Of a stretch of 11,503 bases of DNA, positions 1 through 6,052 are shown piece by piece. The notes under the pieces are model-generated. The model saw only the letters and a program-made list of their open reading frames with translations. It ran no database searches and was not told where the DNA came from. Every line of letters begins with the position of its first letter. Within the stretch, counting starts at the first letter, position 1. A program made the translations under genes and the position numbers. The DNA is from GCA-2697345 sp049602715 (GTDB taxonomy: Bacteria > Pseudomonadota > Alphaproteobacteria > Rhodobacterales > Rhodobacteraceae): assembly GCA_049602715.1 (NCBI GenBank), contig JBMYRX010000057.1, forward strand, positions 1 to 11,503, in the 5' to 3' direction.

Positions 1-150
1 CATGATCACTATTAGCACTATATAAAAAAGATCCAAGCACTTGCTAATTTATGGGTTAAACAATATTAATAGAATACATGGAATTTAAGGCTTTAGAACA
101 ATTAAAATCTTTGGATTAAACTTTAATTTAAACAGCGTGGTAGGAAAAAC
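1..150. other. Non-coding leader upstream of the antiporter operon
   Basis: No open frame crosses this stretch on either strand: stops occur in all three forward frames within the first 25 bases, and in all three reverse frames before position 52. It is very AT-rich. I see no tRNA, riboswitch or strong hairpin. It most likely holds the promoter and leader of the mrp operon, and any gene to the left ends or begins outside the window. Confidence 0.6.
41..69 (+). promoter_or_regulatory. Possible sigma-70-type promoter for the mrp operon (weak)
   Basis: TTGCTA at 41-46 and TATTAA at 64-69 are separated by 17 bases, giving 4 of 6 matches to each sigma-70 hexamer. A start about 7 bases downstream would give a leader of roughly 75 bases before the mrpE start. 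In such AT-rich DNA, matches of this quality arise easily by chance, so this is only a candidate. No operator or ion-responsive element is recognisable. Confidence 0.22.
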
Positions 151-633
151 TTGAAAAAACTTGGAACATTTATTGTGTTATTTGTTCTCTGGGTACTATT
201 ATCTGGAATCTTTGATCCCTTATTATTCTTTTTCGGATCCATATCGGTTGTTATAGTGATTATAATTACTCATCGGATGAATAAAACCGATAACTATCCT
301 TTAATTGTAAAATTTAATATTGTGCAAATCATCTTATATTTCTTTTGGTTGATATTAGAAATAATTAAAGCGAACCTACAAATTGTAAAGATTATAATTA
401 CTAATAAAGAATTTAATAATCAAAAAGTTTTTAAAGTTAAATGTACCCAATTCACGGATGTGGCACAGGTTCTTTTTGCAAACTCTATAACCTTAACCCC
501 CGGTACAATCACAATCGAGACTGAAAAAGATTACTTATTAGTTCATGCGCTGGATTATTCGAAAGAGCAGCTAGAATCCTTAAAAATTATGAACGAAAAA
601 GTGGCTAAGCTTGAAGAAAAGAGGGTAATATAA
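151..633 (+). CDS. mrpE: Na+/H+ antiporter subunit E (MrpE/MnhE, MbhA-like)
   Basis: This 160-residue protein matches the MrpE/MnhE family in length and layout. Two hydrophobic helices lie at about residues 5-42, a third at about 55-73, followed by a soluble C-terminal domain. Family-like motifs are LEIIKANLQIVK at 69-80, NSITLTPGTI at 111-120 and VHALD at 131-135. MrpE is a small membrane subunit of the Mrp complex; in MBH-type complexes its homologue is MbhA. The start is a TTG at 151, chosen because AGGA at 142-145 is correctly spaced and the next in-frame Met (residue 43) would remove two helices. It is the first gene of the operon, and its TAA stop shares one base with the ATG of mrpF (TAATG). 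The family call is firm; the exact role of this subunit in ion transport is not settled even in well-studied Mrp systems. Confidence 0.93.
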   Translation: MKKLGTFIVLFVLWVLLSGIFDPLLFFFGSISVVIVIIITHRMNKTDNYPLIVKFNIVQIILYFFWLILEIIKANLQIVKIIITNKEFNNQKVFKVKCTQFTDVAQVLFANSITLTPGTITIETEKDYLLVHALDYSKEQLESLKIMNEKVAKLEEKRVI

Positions 634-920
634 TGTTTATAGTGGCTACTCTATCTCTCTTTGTTAGTATGGTTTTAGTAATAATCAGACTCTTTGTTGG
701 ACCTTCAATCTATGATAAAGTTTTAGCCGTTAACTCCTTCGGAACATTAACAGTTTTATTTATCTGTGTTCTGGGCTTCTTATCAGGAAGACCAGATTTT
801 TTAGATATCGGCTTACTATATGCACTAATAAATTTTATTGGAACAATAGCTATCCTCAAATTCTTCAAATATCGTCTTATTGGAGATCCCCCGAGGGATA
901 TTAATGAGGGAACTGATTAA
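633..920 (+). CDS. mrpF: Na+/H+ antiporter subunit F (MrpF/MnhF, MbhB-like)
   Basis: The 95-residue protein has three predicted membrane helices (about 2-22, 34-50 and 58-76) and the typical size of MrpF. The family pattern is clear: an Arg before GPSIYDKVLAVN (23-34), then D58 ahead of LYALINFIGTIAIL (62-75). The short tail (77-95) is polar. MrpF is one of the small hydrophobic subunits that pack at the E-F-G end of the Mrp complex in the inner membrane. The ATG at 633 overlaps the mrpE stop by one base, and a GAGGGT Shine-Dalgarno sequence lies at 621-626. Its own TAA again overlaps the next ATG. Nothing is unusual in the protein. Confidence 0.93.
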   Translation: MFIVATLSLFVSMVLVIIRLFVGPSIYDKVLAVNSFGTLTVLFICVLGFLSGRPDFLDIGLLYALINFIGTIAILKFFKYRLIGDPPRDINEGTD

Positions 921-1243
921 TGCAAGCTTTAGAGCTTTTAATAAATATTTTGAGTTGGGTAGCCATAATATCGGGGTCTATTTTTATAATTACCGGTGCT
1001 TATGGAGCTTATAAAGCTCCGGGATTTTGGTCAAGATTACAATCTGTATCATTGATAGAGTCGTTAGGAGCATTTCTTGTATTAATAGGATTAGGGTTGC
1101 AAAGTGGTTTTACATTCATAACTATAAAAATAGTAATAATTGGTATCTTCTTATTTATTACTGGTCCGACTTCTACTCACGCATTAGCAAATGCAGCATT
1201 CTCATCTGGTGTCCGACCAGAGCAAAAACTAGAATCTGATTGA
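920..1243 (+). CDS. mrpG: Na+/H+ antiporter subunit G (MrpG/MnhG, MbhC-like)
   Basis: The protein has 107 residues and three predicted helices (about 8-32, 44-62 and 67-85). Typical MrpG features are the loop after the first helix (GAYGAYKAPGFWSRL, 26-40), the SLGA step (48-51), and the conserved TGPTSTHALANAA (81-93) near the end of the third helix. It belongs to the small-subunit module of the antiporter in the inner membrane. The ATG overlaps the mrpF TAA by one base, and GAGGGA at 906-911 serves as its ribosome site. The coding region contains a perfect 7-base inverted repeat with a 3-base loop at 1004-1020, which looks like a coincidence of codons. A 19-base gap to the next gene follows. 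Confidence 0.92.
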   Translation: MQALELLINILSWVAIISGSIFIITGAYGAYKAPGFWSRLQSVSLIESLGAFLVLIGLGLQSGFTFITIKIVIIGIFLFITGPTSTHALANAAFSSGVRPEQKLESD

Positions 1244-1252
1244 CAATATAAT

Positions 1253-1257
1253 GAGGT
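1253..1257 (+). promoter_or_regulatory. Shine-Dalgarno site that points to an ATC start
   Basis: GAGGT lies 5 bases upstream of ATC at 1263, the normal spacing for initiation. The only ATG nearby (1251) overlaps this site and opens a three-codon frame (Met-Arg-Tyr-stop) whose TAA at 1260-1262 directly abuts the ATC. No ATG, GTG or TTG occurs in the frame of the DUF4040 protein between this stop and 1353. Confidence 0.6.
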
Positions 1258-1262
1258 ATTAA

Positions 1263-1829
1263 ATCGAACTTTTTGTTACAATAGCAATCTTTGTTTTACT
1301 TGTTTTAACGGCTTTTGCAGTTGTTAAAACTCATGGGTTATTTTCTACAGTAATGTTATCTGGTGTTTTTAGTCTACTCTCTGCTCTATTATTTATTATT
1401 ATGGATGCGGTAGATGTCGCTTTCACAGAGGCCGCTGTTGGTGCTGGTATTTCAACTGTTTTAATGCTCTCAACATTAACTTTAACATCAAGGCAGGAAA
1501 AGAAACCTACTCGTTCTAACATTCTTCCTCTAATTATTGTTATAATTACAGGGGCTGTCTTATTCTATGGAACTTTGGATATGCCTAATTTTGGCTCGAA
1601 CCTTTCCCCAAGTCAAACCCACGTTGCAAAACAGTATATTGAACGAACGCCAGATGAGATACATATTCCAAATATTGTAACTGCTGTTCTTGCAAGTTAT
1701 CGCGGATACGACACGCTTGGAGAAACTGCTGTTATTTTTACCGCTGGTATAGGTGTTTTGTTAATTCTTGGTCGACTTGGTCGGAAAAGGAAAGAAACGA
1801 AAACAAAAAAAAATAGAGGGTTATCTTGA
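1263..1829 (+). CDS. DUF4040 / MbhD-MbhE-like subunit: detached C-terminal part of MrpA
   Basis: From the ATC at 1263 the protein has 188 residues. The first part (about 1-75) is a DUF4040/MbhD-type domain whose third helix carries DVAFTEAAVGAG (51-62), with D51 and E56 as likely functional acidic residues. The second part (about 85-175) resembles MbhE, with PNIVTAVL and then RGYDTLGETAVIF (147-159). In classical Mrp systems both parts form the C-terminal end of MrpA. Here they stand alone just before mrpB, as in MBH operons. Starting at the first in-frame ATG (1353) would delete the whole first helix (ELFVTIAIFVLLVLTAFAV), which the family has, so translation from ATC is the best reading. 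A sequencing error or a mutation from ATG is the main alternative. The last 4 bases overlap the TTG start of mrpB. The C-terminus is strongly basic. Confidence 0.85.
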   Translation: MELFVTIAIFVLLVLTAFAVVKTHGLFSTVMLSGVFSLLSALLFIIMDAVDVAFTEAAVGAGISTVLMLSTLTLTSRQEKKPTRSNILPLIIVIITGAVLFYGTLDMPNFGSNLSPSQTHVAKQYIERTPDEIHIPNIVTAVLASYRGYDTLGETAVIFTAGIGVLLILGRLGRKRKETKTKKNRGLS

Positions 1830-2266
1830 AACACCATCTTATTCTTCGTGTAGTCACAAAACTATTAGCTGGTCTGATAATGTTGTTTGGGTTTTACGTA
1901 CAGTTTCATGGTGATTACTCTCCTGGGGGAGGTTTCCAAGCAGGAATAATAATGGCGGCAGCGGTTATAATTTATGGAATTGTTTTCGATATAAATCATG
2001 CCAAAAAGGTTCTACCACCTTGGTTTATTCATAAAATGTTAGCCTTTGGTGTTCTACTTTATGCTTTTACTGGAGTAATCAGCTTCTTTAGAGGATTAAA
2101 TTTCCTCGACTATAATGCTTTAAACTCGCACTACCCTAGTCATGGTCAACATTATGGTATTATTGCTGTAGAACTAGGGGTGGGGATTACTGTGACCGGC
2201 GTAATGATAGCCGTTTATTACGCCTTTGGTTCACGCTCATCCGAAATTAGCGATGAGGATTGGTAA
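1826..2266 (+). CDS. mrpB: Na+/H+ antiporter subunit B (MrpB/MnhB, MbhF-like)
   Basis: The 146-residue protein has four predicted helices and the diagnostic MrpB loop QFHGDYSPGGGFQAG (26-40). MrpB is an inner-membrane subunit that, in Mrp and MBH structures, packs with the C-terminal part of MrpA and with MrpC. The start is TTG at 1826, with GAGGG at 1816-1820 placed 5 bases upstream; the first internal Met (residue 19) lies inside the first helix and is not a credible start. It overlaps the preceding gene by 4 bases and ends in the TAATG junction that starts mrpC, so its translation is probably coupled on both sides. Confidence 0.93.
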   Translation: MKHHLILRVVTKLLAGLIMLFGFYVQFHGDYSPGGGFQAGIIMAAAVIIYGIVFDINHAKKVLPPWFIHKMLAFGVLLYAFTGVISFFRGLNFLDYNALNSHYPSHGQHYGIIAVELGVGITVTGVMIAVYYAFGSRSSEISDEDW

Positions 2267-2697
2267 TGCTTAGTTGGAGTTTCATTTTAGGACACTTAAA
2301 TTATTGGTTATTTATCGTACTGATGATGACAGGACTCTACATCATTATCGCAAAGGGTAATTTAGTAAAAAAAATTGTGGGATTAAATATATTTCAGGTA
2401 TCCGTTTTTATGTTCTACATATCAATTGGAAAAATCACTGGAGGAACTGCGCCTATTTTCCCTGTGGACATGAATATAGACCCTGAAGTCATTTACTCGA
2501 ATCCACTTCCACATGTTTTAATTCTTACAGCAATTGTAGTTGGTATCTCAACAACTGCTTTAGCGCTCGCCCTAATTGTTCGTATACGAGAAACCTACGG
2601 GACCATCGAAGAAGATGAAATACTTGTTATGGATAGAGAGGTGATCTCGAAACTAGTATTAAGAGAAACAGAAAACAGCCCTCGGAAACCCCTATGA
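2266..2697 (+). CDS. mrpC: Na+/H+ antiporter subunit C (MrpC/MnhC, NuoK family)
   Basis: The 143-residue protein has three predicted helices. It carries VGLNIFQVSVFMFYISIG (38-55) and NPLPHVLILTAIVVGIS (79-95), as expected for MrpC/MnhC, the Mrp counterpart of complex I subunit NuoK. A charged tail follows residue 105. I chose the ATG at 2266 over a TTG six bases earlier because GAGGAT at 2255-2260 is well spaced for the ATG and would overlap the TTG, and because TAATG is the repeated junction in this operon. The gene ends with an ATGA overlap into mrpD. MrpC lies between the B/A-C-terminal region and MrpD in the membrane complex. Confidence 0.93.
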   Translation: MLSWSFILGHLNYWLFIVLMMTGLYIIIAKGNLVKKIVGLNIFQVSVFMFYISIGKITGGTAPIFPVDMNIDPEVIYSNPLPHVLILTAIVVGISTTALALALIVRIRETYGTIEEDEILVMDREVISKLVLRETENSPRKPL

Positions 2698-4220
2698 TCT
2701 CTTATTTGCTCCAATATAATTACTTTGGGTTAATTAAACATTTACCAATATTGCAAGTTCTTATTCCTTTTATAGCAGCACCACTTATAGTTTTTATTGG
2801 AAAAAGAAATATTTCTTTTTGGTTAACTTTTTTAGCAAGTATTCTATCACTAATAATTGCTGGTACACTTCTAATAACAATACAGTCTGATGGTATTGTC
2901 TCTTATCACATTGGTGGATGGGCTCCCCCAGTCGGAATAGAGTATCGTATCGATCATCTAAGTACTTTTGTCTTAATCTTGATAACTTTAGTCAGTACGC
3001 TAGTACTACCATATATACGTTCAAGTATACTTTATGAAATCCCAAAAGATAGTCACACGCTATTCTATGCTGCGTACCTCCTATGTCTTACTGGTTTGCT
3101 TGGCGTCGTTGCCACTGGAGACGCATTTAATGTATTTGTTTTTTTAGAAATATCGTCCCTATCTTCATATGTATTGGTTTCACTGGGCTCATATAGGGAT
3201 AGGCGTGCCCTCACTGCTGCATTTGAATACTTAATTATGGGTACGATTGGCGCAACTTTCTTTGTCATTGGTATTGGGCTGCTTTATATGGAAACTGGGA
3301 CGTTAAACTTAGTTGACATGTCGAATATTTTAGAAAGTCAATCGACTTCAAGAACTGTCAAGTCAGCATTCGCTTTTATTGTCGTTGGAATAGGTTTAAA
3401 ATTAGCGATTTATCCTATCCATCTTTGGCTTCCAAGGGCTTATACTTTTGCGCCTTCAGCGGTAAGTGCTTTTCTAGCAGCAACAGCCACTAAGGTGGCT
3501 GTGTACATGCTAATTAGATTTATGTTTACTGTCTTTAAGCCAAATTTTCTATCAGAAATGAACGTGCTAGAGTTCTTTCTATTACCGTTAGCTATCCTGG
3601 CTATGATTATTACATCAATTATAGCTATATTTCAAAAAGATCTAAAAAGCCTTTTGGCATACTCAAGTGTAGCACAAATAGGTTATATATTATTGGGGTT
3701 AACTTTGCTTTCAGAAAAAGGGCTCACCGCCTCAATTATTCATCTTTTTAATCATGGGATTACAAAGTTGACATTATTTATGATAGCTGGAGCATATGTG
3801 GCAAGAAGAGGTGGATCACTTTTAAAACATCTGGAAGGCGTCGCTGCAACAATGCCATGGACAAGTGCAGCTGCCGTGATTGGCTTTCTCAGTTTAATTG
3901 GAGTGCCTGGTACTGCCGGTTTTATAAGTAAATGGCTATTAGTAGAGGCCTCGTTAGAAAAAGGCCTTTGGCTAATTGCTATTTTAATTATTCTTTCATC
4001 ACTATTGGCAGTAATTTATTGTTGGAAAATCGTTGAAACAATATACTTTAAAGACAACTTAATCCCTTCAAAAGAAGGAGAAATACCAAAATCAATGTTA
4101 ATACCGATATGGGTTTCTGCTATCGCTTGTATATATTTTGGCCTTAATACAGATATAACCATGTCCATTGCAGAGATAGCATCGCAAACTCTCCAACCCG
4201 ATTATGTAAATAATAATTAG
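2694..4220 (+). CDS. mrpD: Na+/H+ antiporter subunit D (MrpD/MnhD, NuoL/M/N family)
   Basis: The 508-residue, highly hydrophobic protein of about 14 helices is the first of three antiporter-like subunits here. Residues typical of the ion path are visible: E152 in GDAFNVFVFLEIS (142-154), K236 with H243 in the seventh-helix region (GLKLAIYPIHLWLPRAY), K267 in the eighth (ATKVAVYML), the FQKDLKSLLAYSS stretch (313-325), H350/H354/K358, and K413 in AGFISKWLL. The family relates to complex I NuoM/NuoN and carries proton translocation coupled to cation exchange. It directly follows mrpC (NuoK-like), as in both classical Mrp and MBH operons, which supports calling this copy the true MrpD. The ATG overlaps the mrpC stop (ATGA). 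Its last codons share a 16-base exact repeat with a site near the end of the next gene. Confidence 0.92.
   Translation: MISYLLQYNYFGLIKHLPILQVLIPFIAAPLIVFIGKRNISFWLTFLASILSLIIAGTLLITIQSDGIVSYHIGGWAPPVGIEYRIDHLSTFVLILITLVSTLVLPYIRSSILYEIPKDSHTLFYAAYLLCLTGLLGVVATGDAFNVFVFLEISSLSSYVLVSLGSYRDRRALTAAFEYLIMGTIGATFFVIGIGLLYMETGTLNLVDMSNILESQSTSRTVKSAFAFIVVGIGLKLAIYPIHLWLPRAYTFAPSAVSAFLAATATKVAVYMLIRFMFTVFKPNFLSEMNVLEFFLLPLAILAMIITSIIAIFQKDLKSLLAYSSVAQIGYILLGLTLLSEKGLTASIIHLFNHGITKLTLFMIAGAYVARRGGSLLKHLEGVAATMPWTSAAAVIGFLSLIGVPGTAGFISKWLLVEASLEKGLWLIAILIILSSLLAVIYCWKIVETIYFKDNLIPSKEGEIPKSMLIPIWVSAIACIYFGLNTDITMSIAEIASQTLQPDYVNNN
4204..4219 (+). repeat. 16-base direct repeat, copy 1 (end of mrpD)
   Basis: ATGTAAATAATAATTA occurs here and again at 5564-5579. 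Both copies are read in the same frame and encode Val-Asn-Asn-Asn near the C-termini of the two adjacent antiporter subunits. In this copy the stop codon follows at once. Confidence 0.6.
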
Positions 4221-4236
4221 AGGAAATTTTTTAATA

Positions 4237-5700
4237 GTGGAAGCAAACTTATTCATAACCCTGAGTATGATGATACCATTTTCGGTTTCAATTCTTAATC
4301 TAGTTATGAGAAAAAACGCCAACTCAAGAGATTTTGCAACATTTATTGGATCTATACTGACATTCTTGTGTGTCCTGAAAATCTTTCTAGATGTAGGAAA
4401 TACCATAACAAAAGAAATAGTTTTACTATCGATATTGCCTAATTTAAAGATAGCTTTTCATGTTGAACCTTTGGGATTGGTTTTTGCCCTATTAGCCTCA
4501 GGGTTATGGGTTTTTACTCATATTTACGCTATAGGTTATATGAGAGAAAATAAGGAAAAAAATCATTCACGTTTTTTTGCCTGTTTCTCTTTAGCAATCG
4601 GATGCGTTATTGGTATCGCATTCTCGTCTAATATGTTCACTCTTTTCTTTTTTTATGAAGCTTTAACGTTAACAACATATCCCTTAGTCGCACATAAAGG
4701 TAGTAAAGAAGCTATTAGGGGAGCCCGTACCTATTTTGGTATCTTAATAGGCACTTCAATAGGGTTCCAGCTAACAGCTATAATATGGACTTTTTTAATG
4801 GTAGATACCCTAGATTTTTCTAGGGGTGGAATTTTAAATGGTCATATAGATGGCTTTTTAGCAATTATATTGATGTTCTTATATATTTTTGGCATCGGGA
4901 AAGCTGCAATAATGCCTTTTCACAGATGGCTTCCAGCAGCTATGGTTGCCCCAACACCTGTCTCAGCACTGCTTCATGCTGTTGCTGTAGTTAAAGCTGG
5001 TGTATTTACGGTAGTAAAAGTAAGCATCTATATTTTTGGTTTAGATTGGTTACAAAATAGCGGAGCATCATATTGGATCATGTGGCTTGCGGCTTTTACA
5101 ATTATAATAGCATCAGTTATCGCCTTGACAAAAGATAATCTAAAAGCACGCCTCGCTTATTCAACCATCAGTCAGTTATCATATATTATTTTAGGGGCAT
5201 CTCTTGCTACTTCAATAGGCATTTTGGGCGCTAGTACCCATATTGTTATGCATGCAATGGGGAAAATAACATTATTTATGTGTGCAGGGTCAATATATGT
5301 TGCCACCCAAAAAACCAATATAAGCGAAATGAAAGGGCTGGGTAGAGTTATGCCCATTACCTTTGGAGCATTTTTATTAGGGTCACTGTCAATTATTGGA
5401 TTACCACCGTTTGGAGGTTCTTGGAGTAAGTGGTTGTTATTATCTGGTGCACTAGATTTCGATCAATGGTTTATGGTCATAATCCTAATATTAAGTTCTA
5501 TTCTTAATGTAGCTTATTTAATGCCAATTGTCGCAAAAGGTTTTTTTCTATCTGAGAATAACCATGTAAATAATAATTACTCAGAAAGTAGTTTTTTTAT
5601 ATGGTTACCACCCGCTCTGACCGGCTTAGGCTGCATAATATTATTTTTCATAGCAGGAAATATTGTAGAATTTTTGAAACCAATCGTATTAGTGGAATAA
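4237..5700 (+). CDS. NuoL/MrpA-type antiporter subunit: detached N-terminal part of MrpA
   Basis: This 487-residue polytopic protein has the NuoL/MrpA signature: MPFHRWLPAAM (226-236), then APTPVSALLHAVAVVKAGVF (238-257). E141 lies in FFFYEALTLTTYP, K222 in the seventh helix, H247 and K253 in the eighth, K299/K303 in KDNLKARLAYS, H335/H339/K343, and K398 in GSWSKWLL. Its length fits the antiporter half of MrpA, whose C-terminal half is encoded separately at 1263-1829. It is probably the distal antiporter module, equivalent to MrpA-N, although databases may label it subunit D or a NuoL/NuoM homologue. The start is GTG at 4237; AGAGGAA lies about 12 bases upstream, a rather long spacing, and no better in-frame start exists before Met11. 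It lies 16 bases after mrpD and 4 bases before the next gene. Confidence 0.85.
   Translation: MEANLFITLSMMIPFSVSILNLVMRKNANSRDFATFIGSILTFLCVLKIFLDVGNTITKEIVLLSILPNLKIAFHVEPLGLVFALLASGLWVFTHIYAIGYMRENKEKNHSRFFACFSLAIGCVIGIAFSSNMFTLFFFYEALTLTTYPLVAHKGSKEAIRGARTYFGILIGTSIGFQLTAIIWTFLMVDTLDFSRGGILNGHIDGFLAIILMFLYIFGIGKAAIMPFHRWLPAAMVAPTPVSALLHAVAVVKAGVFTVVKVSIYIFGLDWLQNSGASYWIMWLAAFTIIIASVIALTKDNLKARLAYSTISQLSYIILGASLATSIGILGASTHIVMHAMGKITLFMCAGSIYVATQKTNISEMKGLGRVMPITFGAFLLGSLSIIGLPPFGGSWSKWLLLSGALDFDQWFMVIILILSSILNVAYLMPIVAKGFFLSENNHVNNNYSESSFFIWLPPALTGLGCIILFFIAGNIVEFLKPIVLVE
5564..5579 (+). repeat. 16-base direct repeat, copy 2 (near the end of the MrpA-N-like gene)
   Basis: This is an exact second copy of the 16 bases at 4204-4219, in the same reading frame. 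Here the protein continues about 40 residues past it into a last membrane helix. Confidence 0.6.
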
Positions 5701-5704
5701 AATA

Positions 5705-6052
5705 ATGAGTGATAATAAAAATAAATCCGCTGAATTTCCCTTTTTAGGGAGAATGATGAATAGATTAGACAACAGCAATAGTATGAAAATTTCACTGATA
5801 TTCTTAGCGATTGTTTGCCTAATACTTTTTCTATGTGATTTCACTTATAATAAATACGGGCATTACCAGATAGAAGAATTACAGGGTTTCTATGGGTTAT
5901 GCGGTTTTGCAATTTTTTCTTTTATAATTTTTAGTGTAAAAGTCTTAAAATTACTCATTAACAGACCAGAGAATTTTTACTCATCAAAAGCGATTGATCA
6001 CGAAAACTACCCAGAAAGCCAAATTGAAAAGGTAGATCATGACTCTAATTGA
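5705..6052 (+). CDS. Small two-helix membrane protein, uncharacterised antiporter accessory subunit
   Basis: The 115-residue protein has a polar N-terminus (1-27), a first hydrophobic helix (about 28-46), a short loop with YGHYQIEE, and a second helix (about 62-84) that begins with GFYGLCGFAIF (61-71). It ends in RPENFY (87-92) and a polar acidic tail. I do not recognise a characterised family. The pattern GFYG..GF, then a basic patch and a R.E..Y motif, recalls small unnamed proteins in similar alphaproteobacterial antiporter operons, from memory only. It lies 4 bases after the NuoL/MrpA-like gene and overlaps the next subunit by 14 bases, so it is surely co-translated with the complex. A structural or assembly subunit is the simplest guess. 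The ribosome site is weak (GGA about 8 bases upstream of ATG). Confidence 0.8.
   Translation: MSDNKNKSAEFPFLGRMMNRLDNSNSMKISLIFLAIVCLILFLCDFTYNKYGHYQIEELQGFYGLCGFAIFSFIIFSVKVLKLLINRPENFYSSKAIDHENYPESQIEKVDHDSN

Noticed and set aside
1004..1020. Perfect inverted repeat GGAGCTT-ATA-AAGCTCC
   Set aside because: It lies inside mrpG, encodes a normal family segment and has no following T-run, so it is not a terminator. It is probably a codon coincidence.
1353..1829. Start of the DUF4040 gene at the first in-frame ATG
   Set aside because: It removes the conserved first membrane helix and lacks a Shine-Dalgarno site at proper spacing. The upstream frame is open and family-like back to 1263.
2260..2265. 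TTG start two codons before the mrpC ATG
   Set aside because: It overlaps the likely Shine-Dalgarno sequence, and the ATG at 2266 forms the TAATG junction used elsewhere in the operon.
3065..3268. Antisense and out-of-frame ORFs of 60-110 codons (also at 1027-1239, 1331-1522, 4098-4406, 5172-5357, 5577-5795, 6629-6829, 9197-9391, 9461-9688, 9799-10008, 10897-11220, 11195-11404)
   Set aside because: Each lies wholly or almost wholly inside a well-supported gene in another frame. None resembles a known family or sits in an operon-like position.
3483..3502. Hairpin ACAGCCAC-TAAG-GTGGCTGT, 8-base stem
   Set aside because: It is fully inside the mrpD core, in a conserved Lys-containing helix, with no T-run after it. 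I see no reason to call it regulatory without conservation data.
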